A stretch of DNA of 64,000 nt from Vibrio barjaei. GTDB taxonomy: Bacteria > Pseudomonadota > Gammaproteobacteria > Enterobacterales > Vibrionaceae. Location of the stretch: NCBI RefSeq assembly GCF_001639065.2, contig NZ_LQXO02000014.1:326-64325 (forward strand), given 5' to 3'. The notes beneath the pieces were generated by a model that saw nothing but the letters and a program-made list of their open reading frames with translations, had not been told where the DNA came from and made no database searches. This document shows positions 41,818-51,175 of this stretch, one piece after another. Position 1 is the stretch's first letter; each line of letters begins with the position of its first letter. The position numbers and the translations under genes were made by a program.

Positions 41818-44800
41818 TTAATCCACTTCAAACTGATACAAAAAGGTTACTGAACTATAAAGCCCAGACACAGCTTCAACATAAAAGTCTTCAATGATTC
41901 GATAGCGTATGGTGAATTCACCAAGGGAGTTAAAAATGCCTACTCCATATTTCACTTGTAGCCCCGGTAAGACATATCCACTTACGGTTACTTGAGAGTC
42001 ATCACCACTACCTGCTGTATCAAGCTGTAAGTCTTGTACACCAAAAGCTTGGCCAATATCGCCGACCACTTTACCACTGCGAGCTAAGCTCAAACCAATT
42101 AAGGTCGTGGTCAGTGCGTTACCACCTGTTTCACCATCAATATCTTGACCACGTAGTAGGTAGGACAGGGCATTCGCTTGTGGCATAGTTGGGTCAGAGA
42201 AAATCTCGATTCTAGGCTCTGATGCAAGGCCCGTTACTTTTACCCCTGCTTTAACATCATCAGCAGTGGTATCTGGGTTTCGTATCGCAGTAATATTGAC
42301 GTAAGGCTGATCCACAGGCCCAGTCATTAGGATTTTACCTTCTTCGATAAGCAGGTCTTGCCCAAACGAAGTGTATGAACCGTTGATGATATTGACTTCA
42401 CCCTGAACGAATGGTCCCTTATCTTTTTGGGAAACTTGCAATCGGCCTCTTAGGTCACCTTTTAGACCAAATGCCGACACACGAAAATCATTACCGATAT
42501 TGATCGCGACGTCACTTTCGATATTGAAAGGAACCGCCGCTTCTTTGTCGATAGGCGTCATATCAGGATTTAACAACACTTGGTCACTGGACACCGATAC
42601 CGCACTCTGCGGCAGTTCTTCAACTAAAATTCGTCCCCAAGGCAAACCTATGGTGCCCGTTACTTTCGCCAGTTGTGGATTAGCCTCGATGGTCATATCC
42701 GGAACAACCTTAACCTTCACCATAGGTGGCACTTCGACATTCAACTCATCAGCAAACACCCTAAGCTTAGTTCGCCATGCGTTCAGATCCTGCCAATTGC
42801 CTTCACCGGATAATTGCAGCTCACCATCATTAGTCTGAATTTTCGCATCTAAGTTGGCGTCATAGCCATTGAACGCAATATCCACACCACCCGACTTCAC
42901 TTGGATTGGCGAAATGTCACCTTGAAGGGAAAGGTCCGAAATGGAAAAGTCACCAAACAACTGAGGATGTAGAGCATCCCCTTTAATTTTGATGTTTGAA
43001 TCAAGGTTCGCCTTGAGTTTATTGAACTCTCCAATAACAGGCTGCAGGAAGTCCAAGTTAAAGGTAGAAAGGTTAATCTCACCCTCTATCTTTTTATTGT
43101 CCGCGAGCACATCCGGTAAGGTCACTTGACCAGAAAGATCGCCGTTATCTGTTACATCCACTAACCAACTGGCTTCGAGCTTATCATCCGCTAAATTCGC
43201 AGACACATTCACCTTATCCCAGCCTATGACAAGAGGTGCTTCCAGTGTTTGCGTGACCTTACCCTTCGGCAGGCTCACATCCAGCTTAACTTGCGGAGCA
43301 ACCTCTGGCGCCCACTTGGCCCACACCGTCACATTGGCGGTCCCTTCCACATTGGTATTTTTAGGAATATAAGCATCAACCTGTTTAAAGTTGAAATTCT
43401 TCACTGTGACTAAGGCTTCACCTGACGTCCCTGCTTGGATGTCTTTTTCCAAACACACTTTCGAGTCAGCTTGCGCCCAACAGTGCGCCGAGACATCTGC
43501 TACTTGTTTATCGATATCCACTTTGACATCGATAGGGTCCACCAAATCAAGCGGCCCTTGTTCTGACTCTAAATGGACGTCAGCAAGTCGCCCAGTCCAA
43601 ACAAGGCTTGGCTTATCCTGGAGAGAACCATCTAAGTCAATCTTTGCAGATAGGAGATTGGAAACAAGATCCAATGACAGTGTATGGCTTGCTTGAGTAC
43701 CACTTAAGGCGAGATCCACACTCTCCACAACCTGCTCTTGATAAGTAATCCCAGAAGCCTTTAGAGAGAGGTTCGCCTGAGCTTGCTCAAGAGGTAAGGG
43801 TTTCGCCGAACCGGATAAAGATAGGCTATCGATACTGGCTTCTTGTTTCCATTTTACTTTTTCTACTTTGAGATCGGTTGCGATCTCAGGTTCTAACATC
43901 GCTCCTTTAATGCCCACCTTCCCCTTCAGAAGACCAGTGAGATCCGGAACCGATTTCGCTAAGTCAGGAAAATCGATGCGAACATCCATATTCCAATCCT
44001 TATCGAGCGTTCCCTTTGCACTGAGTTGATTTGGACCATGAGCGACTGACAGCCCTTCAGTCCTGACTTTATACTTGCCCTTGCCCGAAGTATCTGCAGC
44101 TTCTAGCTGCCCTTTAACGTTTAGCGGGTAATTACGAAGTACACCAACAATGTCGAGGGTAGGAACCGACACATCCCAGCCACCAGCTTCAGTAAGTTGA
44201 CCACTGGTGACAATATGCCCACTAATGTCACCTTCAGCCTCAGGCCACTGAAGACCTGGTTGAATGTGTGTGAGGTTAATATCCCCTTTCCAGTTTATTG
44301 GCGACTCCCAATTCGCCATGACCTGACCTGAAATGTTGCCACCTAAGCTATCAATAGAGAGCTCACTTAGGTCAATTTGCTTCAAGTCGCCCTTACCAAT
44401 CAACTGGACTGCCACATCTGGAATGTCCTTACCTGATGCTTGAGCATTAAGAGTAACGTCATACCCTTCCAATGAACCTTTAGCTTTCAAGCTTTCAATA
44501 GCAACTTGATAATCACTTTTACCAGTTAATGGCCACGTCGCTTTTGCATCACTGATCGTGGCATCAAACGGAAGCGTTGGTTCCAGTGGCTGCAACTCTC
44601 CATTTAAAGCACCGGTGATTAGCCCTGAAAACTGACTATCTAGAGACAGCTTTTCAACGCTTCCTTTAGCCTCTAGTTGTAACCTCTGACCTGCCAAATC
44701 TGTTTGTTTGAGATGAGCCGTAAGGAACAGGTCTAATGGATAACCCTGATTTAAGGTAATGTCTCCATTAAGAAGCGCATCCACTTGCGGCATATCTAGC

Positions 44801-45579
44801 TGCAGTTTATCTACATGAACATCGTGTTCACCTGCTCGGCCCACCAACTGCAAATTGTTGACAATGACAGGTTCATCTTGCTCAAGTTTAAAGTCTTGAA
44901 TTTCGATTCCCGCAATATTAACGAAGAGCGGAATTAATACTTCTGGCAGCTCAATAGCCTGAGGCTTGGTCTCTTGTTGTGGCTCTTGAGGCTCTGCACT
45001 GGTCTCATCTGACGGCGCTAACGCTACTCTCGGTGATTTTAGCAAGGTATCACCGACCGTGAGTTTAGAACCGGTCATTGCAAGAGACGTAGAAAAGACA
45101 TCCCAATTCACTTTGGTGCCTAAGATATCCAAATTGATATCACTAAAGTTCACCTTACCGATAGCAATTGGAATAGGTGTTGAGATCGACGTTAGCGGCT
45201 CGCTTGGCTCGGTTGAAGGTTCACTTGGTGCGACTTCAGGCATCGAAAAATTCAAACCCCTTATCGCCAGTTCATTAATGCATACCCTAGGATCGCTCAA
45301 GCAGTTGAGATCAACGGCCAACGTCAATGACTGAGCGTTAAGATCAATATGAAGACTCTCGTCGACAAAACTAACTTGGTTAAGGGTAAATCTGGGGAAT
45401 AGTGAACCTGTGGCTTCCGCCACGTGTAACTGAGGCAGCGCTTTGTTTACCCCCCAAAGGATGCTGTTCAACCCAGCATTGGTGAACATGGCGAAGGCCA
45501 GCGTTGCCACAATAAGTAGTATCAACGTCGCAAAGCCGATAGAGACCCACTTGGTCACTCGCCAAACTTTTAACATCAT
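41818..45579 (-). CDS. tamB: Translocation and assembly module inner-membrane protein TamB
   Basis: AsmA-like bridge protein spanning the periplasm; works with TamA and is implicated in outer-membrane protein insertion and anterograde phospholipid transport. The 1253 aa begin with one membrane helix (SIGFATLILLIVATLAFAMF), continue with a long beta-taco, and end with the DUF490 domain: FGQDLLIEEGKILMTGPVD, NALSYLLRGQDIDGE and LQVKYGVGIFNSLGEFTIRY. It overlaps tamA by ATGA, so the two are coupled. Confidence 0.96.
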   Translation of the reverse strand: MMLKVWRVTKWVSIGFATLILLIVATLAFAMFTNAGLNSILWGVNKALPQLHVAEATGSLFPRFTLNQVSFVDESLHIDLNAQSLTLAVDLNCLSDPRVCINELAIRGLNFSMPEVAPSEPSTEPSEPLTSISTPIPIAIGKVNFSDINLDILGTKVNWDVFSTSLAMTGSKLTVGDTLLKSPRVALAPSDETSAEPQEPQQETKPQAIELPEVLIPLFVNIAGIEIQDFKLEQDEPVIVNNLQLVGRAGEHDVHVDKLQLDMPQVDALLNGDITLNQGYPLDLFLTAHLKQTDLAGQRLQLEAKGSVEKLSLDSQFSGLITGALNGELQPLEPTLPFDATISDAKATWPLTGKSDYQVAIESLKAKGSLEGYDVTLNAQASGKDIPDVAVQLIGKGDLKQIDLSELSIDSLGGNISGQVMANWESPINWKGDINLTHIQPGLQWPEAEGDISGHIVTSGQLTEAGGWDVSVPTLDIVGVLRNYPLNVKGQLEAADTSGKGKYKVRTEGLSVAHGPNQLSAKGTLDKDWNMDVRIDFPDLAKSVPDLTGLLKGKVGIKGAMLEPEIATDLKVEKVKWKQEASIDSLSLSGSAKPLPLEQAQANLSLKASGITYQEQVVESVDLALSGTQASHTLSLDLVSNLLSAKIDLDGSLQDKPSLVWTGRLADVHLESEQGPLDLVDPIDVKVDIDKQVADVSAHCWAQADSKVCLEKDIQAGTSGEALVTVKNFNFKQVDAYIPKNTNVEGTANVTVWAKWAPEVAPQVKLDVSLPKGKVTQTLEAPLVIGWDKVNVSANLADDKLEASWLVDVTDNGDLSGQVTLPDVLADNKKIEGEINLSTFNLDFLQPVIGEFNKLKANLDSNIKIKGDALHPQLFGDFSISDLSLQGDISPIQVKSGGVDIAFNGYDANLDAKIQTNDGELQLSGEGNWQDLNAWRTKLRVFADELNVEVPPMVKVKVVPDMTIEANPQLAKVTGTIGLPWGRILVEELPQSAVSVSSDQVLLNPDMTPIDKEAAVPFNIESDVAINIGNDFRVSAFGLKGDLRGRLQVSQKDKGPFVQGEVNIINGSYTSFGQDLLIEEGKILMTGPVDQPYVNITAIRNPDTTADDVKAGVKVTGLASEPRIEIFSDPTMPQANALSYLLRGQDIDGETGGNALTTTLIGLSLARSGKVVGDIGQAFGVQDLQLDTAGSGDDSQVTVSGYVLPGLQVKYGVGIFNSLGEFTIRYRIIEDFYVEAVSGLYSSVTFLYQFEVD

Positions 45580-47291
45580 AATTCTGGCCCTAAACTAAAG
45601 TGAATACGCCATTCTGCTTGCGGTTTCTGATCTAACCCCTTCGCATAGTCAAACTTCACCGGGCCAACAGGCGACACCCAGCGGATACCAAAACCGGCAC
45701 CACGTTTCCACTCTGGACTATCATTAAATGCATCACCAACATCGAAAAATGTCGCTGCCCACCAATTTCCAGTAATACGATATTGATACTCTAGTGTACT
45801 GGTCGCCAAGTATTGGCCACCGGTCTTATTACCGACATCATCCTGAGGAGAAATACTCTCATAGTCGTAACCTCGGATACTGTTATCACCACCCGCATAG
45901 AATCGTAGTGACGGCGATAACTTAGAAGGATCGCTAGCAATGTTGGCACCAACATCCACTTTAAAAATACCACGATGATTTTCACCAATACTGGAAATCC
46001 AAGTAGACGTTCCACGCATGCGGAACACGGAAGTCTCTGAGAGCGCGCGCTCGTCGCCAACTTCAAACATGATGGTCTGTTTGTTACCACTCATCGGCAG
46101 TACACCACCTCGAGACACCACTCGTGAATACGATAGACCAGGTAATACGAACTGACCTAACTCACCTTGCGTATTGAACTCGTAGTTCTCCACCAAATAA
46201 CGCAGATAAGCGGTACGATGCCAACCGCTATCGAGTACCCAGTGACGCTCGAAGGCCAAGTTGGACTCCAAAGTCTTTTTATCACTTCGGTTTACGTTTT
46301 TCAGACCGTATTGAATGAGATAATAATCTTTCAGCACATCATCCAAAGGAATCTTGTAACTCGCGGTCACCTGTTGCTCAGGTATGGAGAGATCAAGACT
46401 GGTATTAAAGCTGTGGCCATGTTCGTTCAACCATGGTTTTTTCCACTTAAATTTAATTTTCGCCCCCACGTCAGTGGAGTAACCAAGACCCGTTTCAAAT
46501 TGGTTTCTTACTTGCGGGGCCAGTGACACCTTCATAGGTAACTCTCGCCCTTTACCTACTTGCGATAAGTCAGGTTCAACAAATACCGATGAAAACCATT
46601 CGGTATTAGATAAATTCTGGTTATGGATACCGACTTTAGAGGCAAGATAATCATCACCCGTTTTATATGGTTGTAATGATTGTACTTTTTGAATATCGAT
46701 CTGACTGCCAGTGATGGTGGTTTTGCCGAATTGATAGCGGATACCACTATCGTAATGCAATCGAATAAAAGCTTGGTTAAGTTCAGGGACGACTTCGAGT
46801 CGGCTCAGCACATATCCGCCATCGAAGTAACCTTTTTGCAAAGCAAGATTACGAATGCTTGATTTCATCGCATCGTATTGGCTGTGGTTCAAAATGACAC
46901 CTTCTTTAAGTGGCGTCAGCCGGATAAGACGTAGAAAGTCTTCATCGTTCTTCGCTTCACCAGAGATATCAATATCAACCAATTTGATTCTCGTCGGCTC
47001 ACCTGCATTGACGTTTACAATCAACTCAGAGTCCTTATCGTCCACGGAGAACTCGATACGGGCATTGTAATAACCCACCGCATTCAGGGCTGTATTGATT
47101 TCTTTGGTGAGGCGAGATTGAAATCGAAGTGACGTTGAGTATTCACTGGGTTCAATAGCGGATATGTAGGCATCAACATTCTCCTTCAATGCGCCACTTA
47201 AACCATTAATATCCAATGACACACCATCTTTTGCCATCGCAAAACTCGACGACAGCAACAGAATTAGCGGTGGTAATACTCTCTTTATCAT
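45576..47291 (-). CDS. tamA: Translocation and assembly module outer-membrane protein TamA
   Basis: Omp85-family barrel. A signal peptide (VLPPLILLLSSSFAMA) is followed by three POTRA domains (about residues 25-265) and a 16-strand barrel; RFYAGGDNSIRGYDYESISP is the lid-loop motif containing the conserved RGY, and GAGFGIRWVSPVGPVKFDYA precedes the final strand ending IHFSLGPEL. The 571 aa are close to E. coli TamA (577). First gene of tamA-tamB, divergent from msrA. Confidence 0.96.
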   Translation of the reverse strand: MIKRVLPPLILLLSSSFAMAKDGVSLDINGLSGALKENVDAYISAIEPSEYSTSLRFQSRLTKEINTALNAVGYYNARIEFSVDDKDSELIVNVNAGEPTRIKLVDIDISGEAKNDEDFLRLIRLTPLKEGVILNHSQYDAMKSSIRNLALQKGYFDGGYVLSRLEVVPELNQAFIRLHYDSGIRYQFGKTTITGSQIDIQKVQSLQPYKTGDDYLASKVGIHNQNLSNTEWFSSVFVEPDLSQVGKGRELPMKVSLAPQVRNQFETGLGYSTDVGAKIKFKWKKPWLNEHGHSFNTSLDLSIPEQQVTASYKIPLDDVLKDYYLIQYGLKNVNRSDKKTLESNLAFERHWVLDSGWHRTAYLRYLVENYEFNTQGELGQFVLPGLSYSRVVSRGGVLPMSGNKQTIMFEVGDERALSETSVFRMRGTSTWISSIGENHRGIFKVDVGANIASDPSKLSPSLRFYAGGDNSIRGYDYESISPQDDVGNKTGGQYLATSTLEYQYRITGNWWAATFFDVGDAFNDSPEWKRGAGFGIRWVSPVGPVKFDYAKGLDQKPQAEWRIHFSLGPEL

Positions 47292-47460
47292 GCTTTATTG
47301 TTGAGACTGTGATTCGTTGTTTTTGTATTGAACTGGAATGATAACCCCTATCAATTTAGAAGTCTGTAGTCACCAGCCACATGATGACAGATTAGCGTTA
47401 TTTTATTGATGGTTTTCAGAAACTTCGTACACCCAATAATAGTCCAAAAAGGAGCCTTTG

Positions 47461-48078
47461 ATGCGTAAAACGGAAATGATATCAGCAGACCAAGCTCTAC
47501 CGGGGCGTGACCATGCCATCGCAAAAATGGAGCCTCACTTCATCAATCAATCTGACCTAAATGCCTCACTTCAAGAACATCAACAGTCTGTCGTTATCGG
47601 CCTTGGTTGCTTTTGGGGAGCCGAGCGTGTGTTTTGGCAGTTGGACGGGGTTGTCTCGACATCCGTCGGCTATGCAGGTGGCTACACTCCAAATCCGACC
47701 TATGAAGAGGTCTGTTCTGGAAATACAGGGCATACTGAAGTGGTGCGTGTTGTGTTCGACAGTCGGGTAATCTCTTTGACTGACATACTCAAAGTCTTTT
47801 GGGAGAAACACGACCCAACTCAAGGGATGCGTCAAGGGAACGATATTGGAACTCAGTACCGCTCTGCTATTTACGTCGATGATGAGCAACAGCTTTTGAC
47901 GGCGCAACAGACTCAGCAACAATACCAACAGGCACTTGGCGATACTTCCATCACAACGGAAATTGCCTTACTCAATCACTACTACCTTGCTGAGGTATAC
48001 CACCAGCAATATCTCGCTAAGAACCCCAATGGGTATTGTGGTATTGGTGGCACAGGCGTCTGTTTTCCTCCTCAATAA
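47461..48078 (+). CDS. msrA: Peptide methionine sulfoxide reductase MsrA
   Basis: Reduces methionine-S-sulfoxide in oxidised proteins. From the ATG at 47461 (AAGGAG upstream) it has 205 aa. The catalytic Cys50 lies in LGCFWGAERVFW; GYAGGYTPNPTYEEVCSGNTGH and the C-terminal YCGIGGTGVCFPP with resolving cysteines complete the site. No MsrB domain is fused. Confidence 0.97.
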   Translation: MRKTEMISADQALPGRDHAIAKMEPHFINQSDLNASLQEHQQSVVIGLGCFWGAERVFWQLDGVVSTSVGYAGGYTPNPTYEEVCSGNTGHTEVVRVVFDSRVISLTDILKVFWEKHDPTQGMRQGNDIGTQYRSAIYVDDEQQLLTAQQTQQQYQQALGDTSITTEIALLNHYYLAEVYHQQYLAKNPNGYCGIGGTGVCFPPQ

Positions 48079-48096
48079 CCAGACAGCACATAACAA

Positions 48097-48133
48097 AAAA
48101 CGCTCTTGGCTTTACACCAAGAGCGCTTCTAAA
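48097..48133. terminator. Bidirectional terminator between msrA and ytfK
   Basis: AACGCTCTTGG/CCAAGAGCGCTT stem with a 7-nt loop between the convergent genes, flanked by A and T rich ends. Confidence 0.85.
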
Positions 48134-48154
48134 AATTCTATTGATATCTGTGTT

Positions 48155-48355
48155 CTACATCGCTAGCGCAGCAATCTCGATGTTAATCTCTTTAAATGCA
48201 TCGAGCTTTTGTTTGTCACCAACCTCAGGTAGTAGCACTTTGCCGTTATCGAACCGAAACACCCCAATCCCAGCAATGAAAAACTGTCCCTTAAAAAGCG
48301 TTTTAACAAATTTAGCAATTTGTCTCGGACGATAAACCGTAAACTTTCGCAGCAT
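48155..48355 (-). CDS. ytfK: YtfK-like protein (DUF1107)
   Basis: A 66-aa basic protein that aligns by eye with E. coli YtfK over its whole length: RPRQIAKFVKTLFKGQFFI against NPLQVAKYVKILFRGRLYI, then VFRFDNGKVLLPEVGDKQ against AFEFDKGKILIPKVKDKQ. In E. coli, YtfK binds SpoT and tilts it toward (p)ppGpp synthesis under phosphate or fatty-acid limitation; the same role here is inference. It lies beside ytfJ and msrA, as in enteric bacteria. Confidence 0.88.
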   Translation of the reverse strand: MLRKFTVYRPRQIAKFVKTLFKGQFFIAGIGVFRFDNGKVLLPEVGDKQKLDAFKEINIEIAALAM

Positions 48356-48634
48356 AACCTAACCTCAATATCCGTTTGAGTACAACCATCATGTTTTCGC
48401 TTTATGCGAGTGTTGTCGCAATATTTTTTGCGCTCGTGACAAGTATACAGCATATTTATTCGTTCACAAAAGTTAAATTAACATCTTTGCAACAAACTAT
48501 AAATTACTGTTATGCTTGGTATGATTTTATCAAGTAAAGGACATCTCTTGGTCAAATCGCACCAATAACATTGTGGTAATTCCTAGGTTAACCTATGGTA
48601 TGCCGCTCAACACAAAGTAATGGAAACAATTACA

Positions 48635-49186
48635 ATGAAACTAAAGCCTCTCCTAACAATAGCTATGCTGTGTTTACCCACTCTTGCTATGGCCACGAAT
48701 TTACAAGTTGGTGGCAACGCACGCTCAATATCTGTGAAGGATCATGGTGAGCTTATTCTCAACAATGACGCAATTACTTACCAAGCATGGAGCAGTAACG
48801 ATATGCTTGGCAAAGTACGAGTTGTTCAAGCCATCGCTGGTCGTAGTAGCTCAAAAGAGATGAATGCCCCATTAATGAAAGCCATTACGGATGCGAAATT
48901 TCCAGAAGACAGCTACCAAACCACGACAATCATCAACCAAGATGATGCAATGTGGGGCACCAGCTCCTTTGTCAAATCTTCAGCTGAAGACAGCAAGCAA
49001 GAATTCCCTTGGTCATCCATGGTGCTCGATAAACACGGCCTAGTCGCTAACGCATGGCAACTCAAAGAAGATAACTCAGCAATTATCGTTCAAGATAAGC
49101 AAGGCAAGATTCTGTATGTTAAAGAAGGTGCTTTAACGGATAGTGAGGTTCAAGGAGTGCTGACGATGATCAGCGAAAACCTATAA
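48635..49186 (+). CDS. ytfJ: YtfJ-family periplasmic protein
   Basis: From the ATG at 48635 a 183-aa precursor with signal peptide (LLTIAMLCLPTLAMA); an ATG five codons upstream (48620) would only add a polar lead. The mature protein tracks E. coli YtfJ closely: VKDHGELILNNDAITYQAW, LGKVRVVQAIAGRSSSKE, YQTTTIINQDDAMWGTS. It has a thioredoxin-like fold by family but no CxxC motif is present. Function unknown. Confidence 0.88.
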   Translation: MKLKPLLTIAMLCLPTLAMATNLQVGGNARSISVKDHGELILNNDAITYQAWSSNDMLGKVRVVQAIAGRSSSKEMNAPLMKAITDAKFPEDSYQTTTIINQDDAMWGTSSFVKSSAEDSKQEFPWSSMVLDKHGLVANAWQLKEDNSAIIVQDKQGKILYVKEGALTDSEVQGVLTMISENL

Positions 49187-49208
49187 CCTTTCGCTATGAT
49201 GGAAATGA

Positions 49209-49243
49209 TAATGGGAGCAAAGTCGCTCCCATTGTTTTTTTCC
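49209..49243 (+). terminator. Terminator after ytfJ
   Basis: AATGGGAGC/GCTCCCATT stem with a 6-nt loop followed by GTTTTTTT, 23 nt after the ytfJ stop. Confidence 0.92.
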
Positions 49244-49285
49244 TGTGAGAAACCCAAAGCGAACCATTGTTTACGTTGGTAAATA

Positions 49286-49316
49286 TTTTGATTTGTTATA
49301 ACATAACAAATCAAAA
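49286..49316. promoter_or_regulatory. Zur operator of the zinc operon
   Basis: A perfect palindrome with 14-bp arms (TTTTGATTTGTTAT and its complement) around a 3-nt AAC centre. Its inner 23 bp fit the gammaproteobacterial Zur box GAAATGTTATA-N-TATAACATTTC with symmetrical changes only. It ends 19 bp before the ATG of the first operon gene, so Zur-Zn should block transcription when zinc is plentiful. Confidence 0.9.
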
Positions 49317-49335
49317 TTAAACGAGAACAAGTCGT

Positions 49336-49629
49336 ATGTCGCTGATTCAACCGATAAAACCAGGTTCTAAGCTAAGAGCCGCATTGTGCTTAAGCTTGCT
49401 GCTACTTGCTCTCAATGCCCTATCCATCGAGCACGGCTACAATTCTCACATCGACCACCAGGAACATCATTGCCCTTTATTTACCAAAGGCACCCATTCA
49501 CTTCCCGTCAGTCTTTCCCAAGAAGCGTCAGTGGTTGTTTCCCATTCCAGATTGATCAATATAGATAATAGTGTCTGCCATTCAAAGCCGGAGTGCATCA
49601 GCGCACGTTCGCCGCCTTTGCTTACCTAG
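49336..49629 (+). CDS. Small membrane protein of the zinc operon (DUF2607-like)
   Basis: A 97-aa protein with one N-terminal hydrophobic segment (AALCLSLLLLALNALSIEHG) and a His-rich stretch just after it (HGYNSHIDHQEHHCPLFTKG), suggesting a metal-touching periplasmic face. It is the first gene after the Zur box and lies 51 bp upstream of the ZrgA-family gene, a neighbourhood known from Vibrio. The DUF2607 label is from memory; the function is unknown, but a role in zinc capture or sensing at the membrane is a fair inference. Confidence 0.7.
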   Translation: MSLIQPIKPGSKLRAALCLSLLLLALNALSIEHGYNSHIDHQEHHCPLFTKGTHSLPVSLSQEASVVVSHSRLINIDNSVCHSKPECISARSPPLLT

Positions 49630-49680
49630 ATTCACTAAAATCATCTATTGTTATCACAGACTAAAATTTAAGGATTCCCA

Positions 49681-50421
<741 letters not shown>

Positions 50422-50428
50422 GCATCCC

Positions 50429-50462
50429 GCCCTAAGAAGTAGCATTATTGCTCTCTTAGGGC
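50429..50462 (+). other. Hairpin between zrgA and the ATPase gene
   Basis: GCCCTAAGA/TCTTAGGGC, a perfect 9-bp stem with a 16-nt loop, not followed by a T tract. It may protect the 3' end of an upstream mRNA segment, giving more ZrgA than transporter, rather than end transcription. Confidence 0.55.
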
Positions 50463-50485
50463 ATCTTCTTGGATAAGAGGACATT

Positions 50486-51175
50486 ATGGCTAGAGTAATC
50501 GAACTCACCGATCTCACTTTCAAATGGCACCCAGAACAAGCTCCAACACTCGATATTCCTTCACTAACTGTAGAACAGGGTGAACATCTATTCTTAAAAG
50601 GGCCAAGTGGCTGCGGGAAATCAACCTTATTGGGGCTGCTCACTGGTATCAATACAGCAACTTCAGGCAATGTTGTCGCTCTGGGACAGTCACTACAATC
50701 CTTATCTGCCAGTGCTAGAGATAAATTTAGGGCTGATCATATCGGCTATATATTCCAACAGTTTAACCTGCTGCCGTATCTATCTGTCATTGATAACGTC
50801 ACCTTACCTTGCCGGTTTTCTCATGTCAGAAAAAGCAAGGTAGCGGGCCCTTTAGAGCAAGAGGCCAAGCGACTTCTCGAACACTTAAGACTGCCTTCAC
50901 ACCTTCTCAACAAACCCGTGATTGAGCTAAGTATCGGTCAACAACAACGTGTGGCCGCCGCACGTGCCTTAATTGGTCAGCCTGAATTTCTTATTGCCGA
51001 TGAGCCAACTTCGGCTTTGGATCACGATAACCGAGAAGCCTTTATCGAATTACTTATGGAACAAGCCAATCAAGCTCATTCCACGCTGATCTTTGTCAGC
51101 CACGACCCGACGCTCGAATCCCTATTTACGCGAAGCGAAAATTTACTGGATATCAACCAAGCGAGAGCATTATGA
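50486..51175 (+). CDS. ABC transporter ATP-binding protein of the zinc operon
   Basis: A 229-aa ATPase of the LolD/MacB-like group. Walker A GPSGCGKSTLLGLL, Q loop YIFQQFNLLPYLSV, Walker B FLIADEPTSALD and switch FVSHD are intact. The signature reads LSIGQQQRVAAARAL, with Ile where most have Gly. It overlaps the permease gene by ATGA. Together they form a type VII (mechanotransmission-like) pair rather than a classical importer, acting within the Zur-controlled operon. Confidence 0.9.
   Translation: MARVIELTDLTFKWHPEQAPTLDIPSLTVEQGEHLFLKGPSGCGKSTLLGLLTGINTATSGNVVALGQSLQSLSASARDKFRADHIGYIFQQFNLLPYLSVIDNVTLPCRFSHVRKSKVAGPLEQEAKRLLEHLRLPSHLLNKPVIELSIGQQQRVAAARALIGQPEFLIADEPTSALDHDNREAFIELLMEQANQAHSTLIFVSHDPTLESLFTRSENLLDINQARAL

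Noticed and set aside
42500..42838. Plus-strand frame antisense to tamB
   Set aside because: Shadow of the tamB coding sequence with no start signal.
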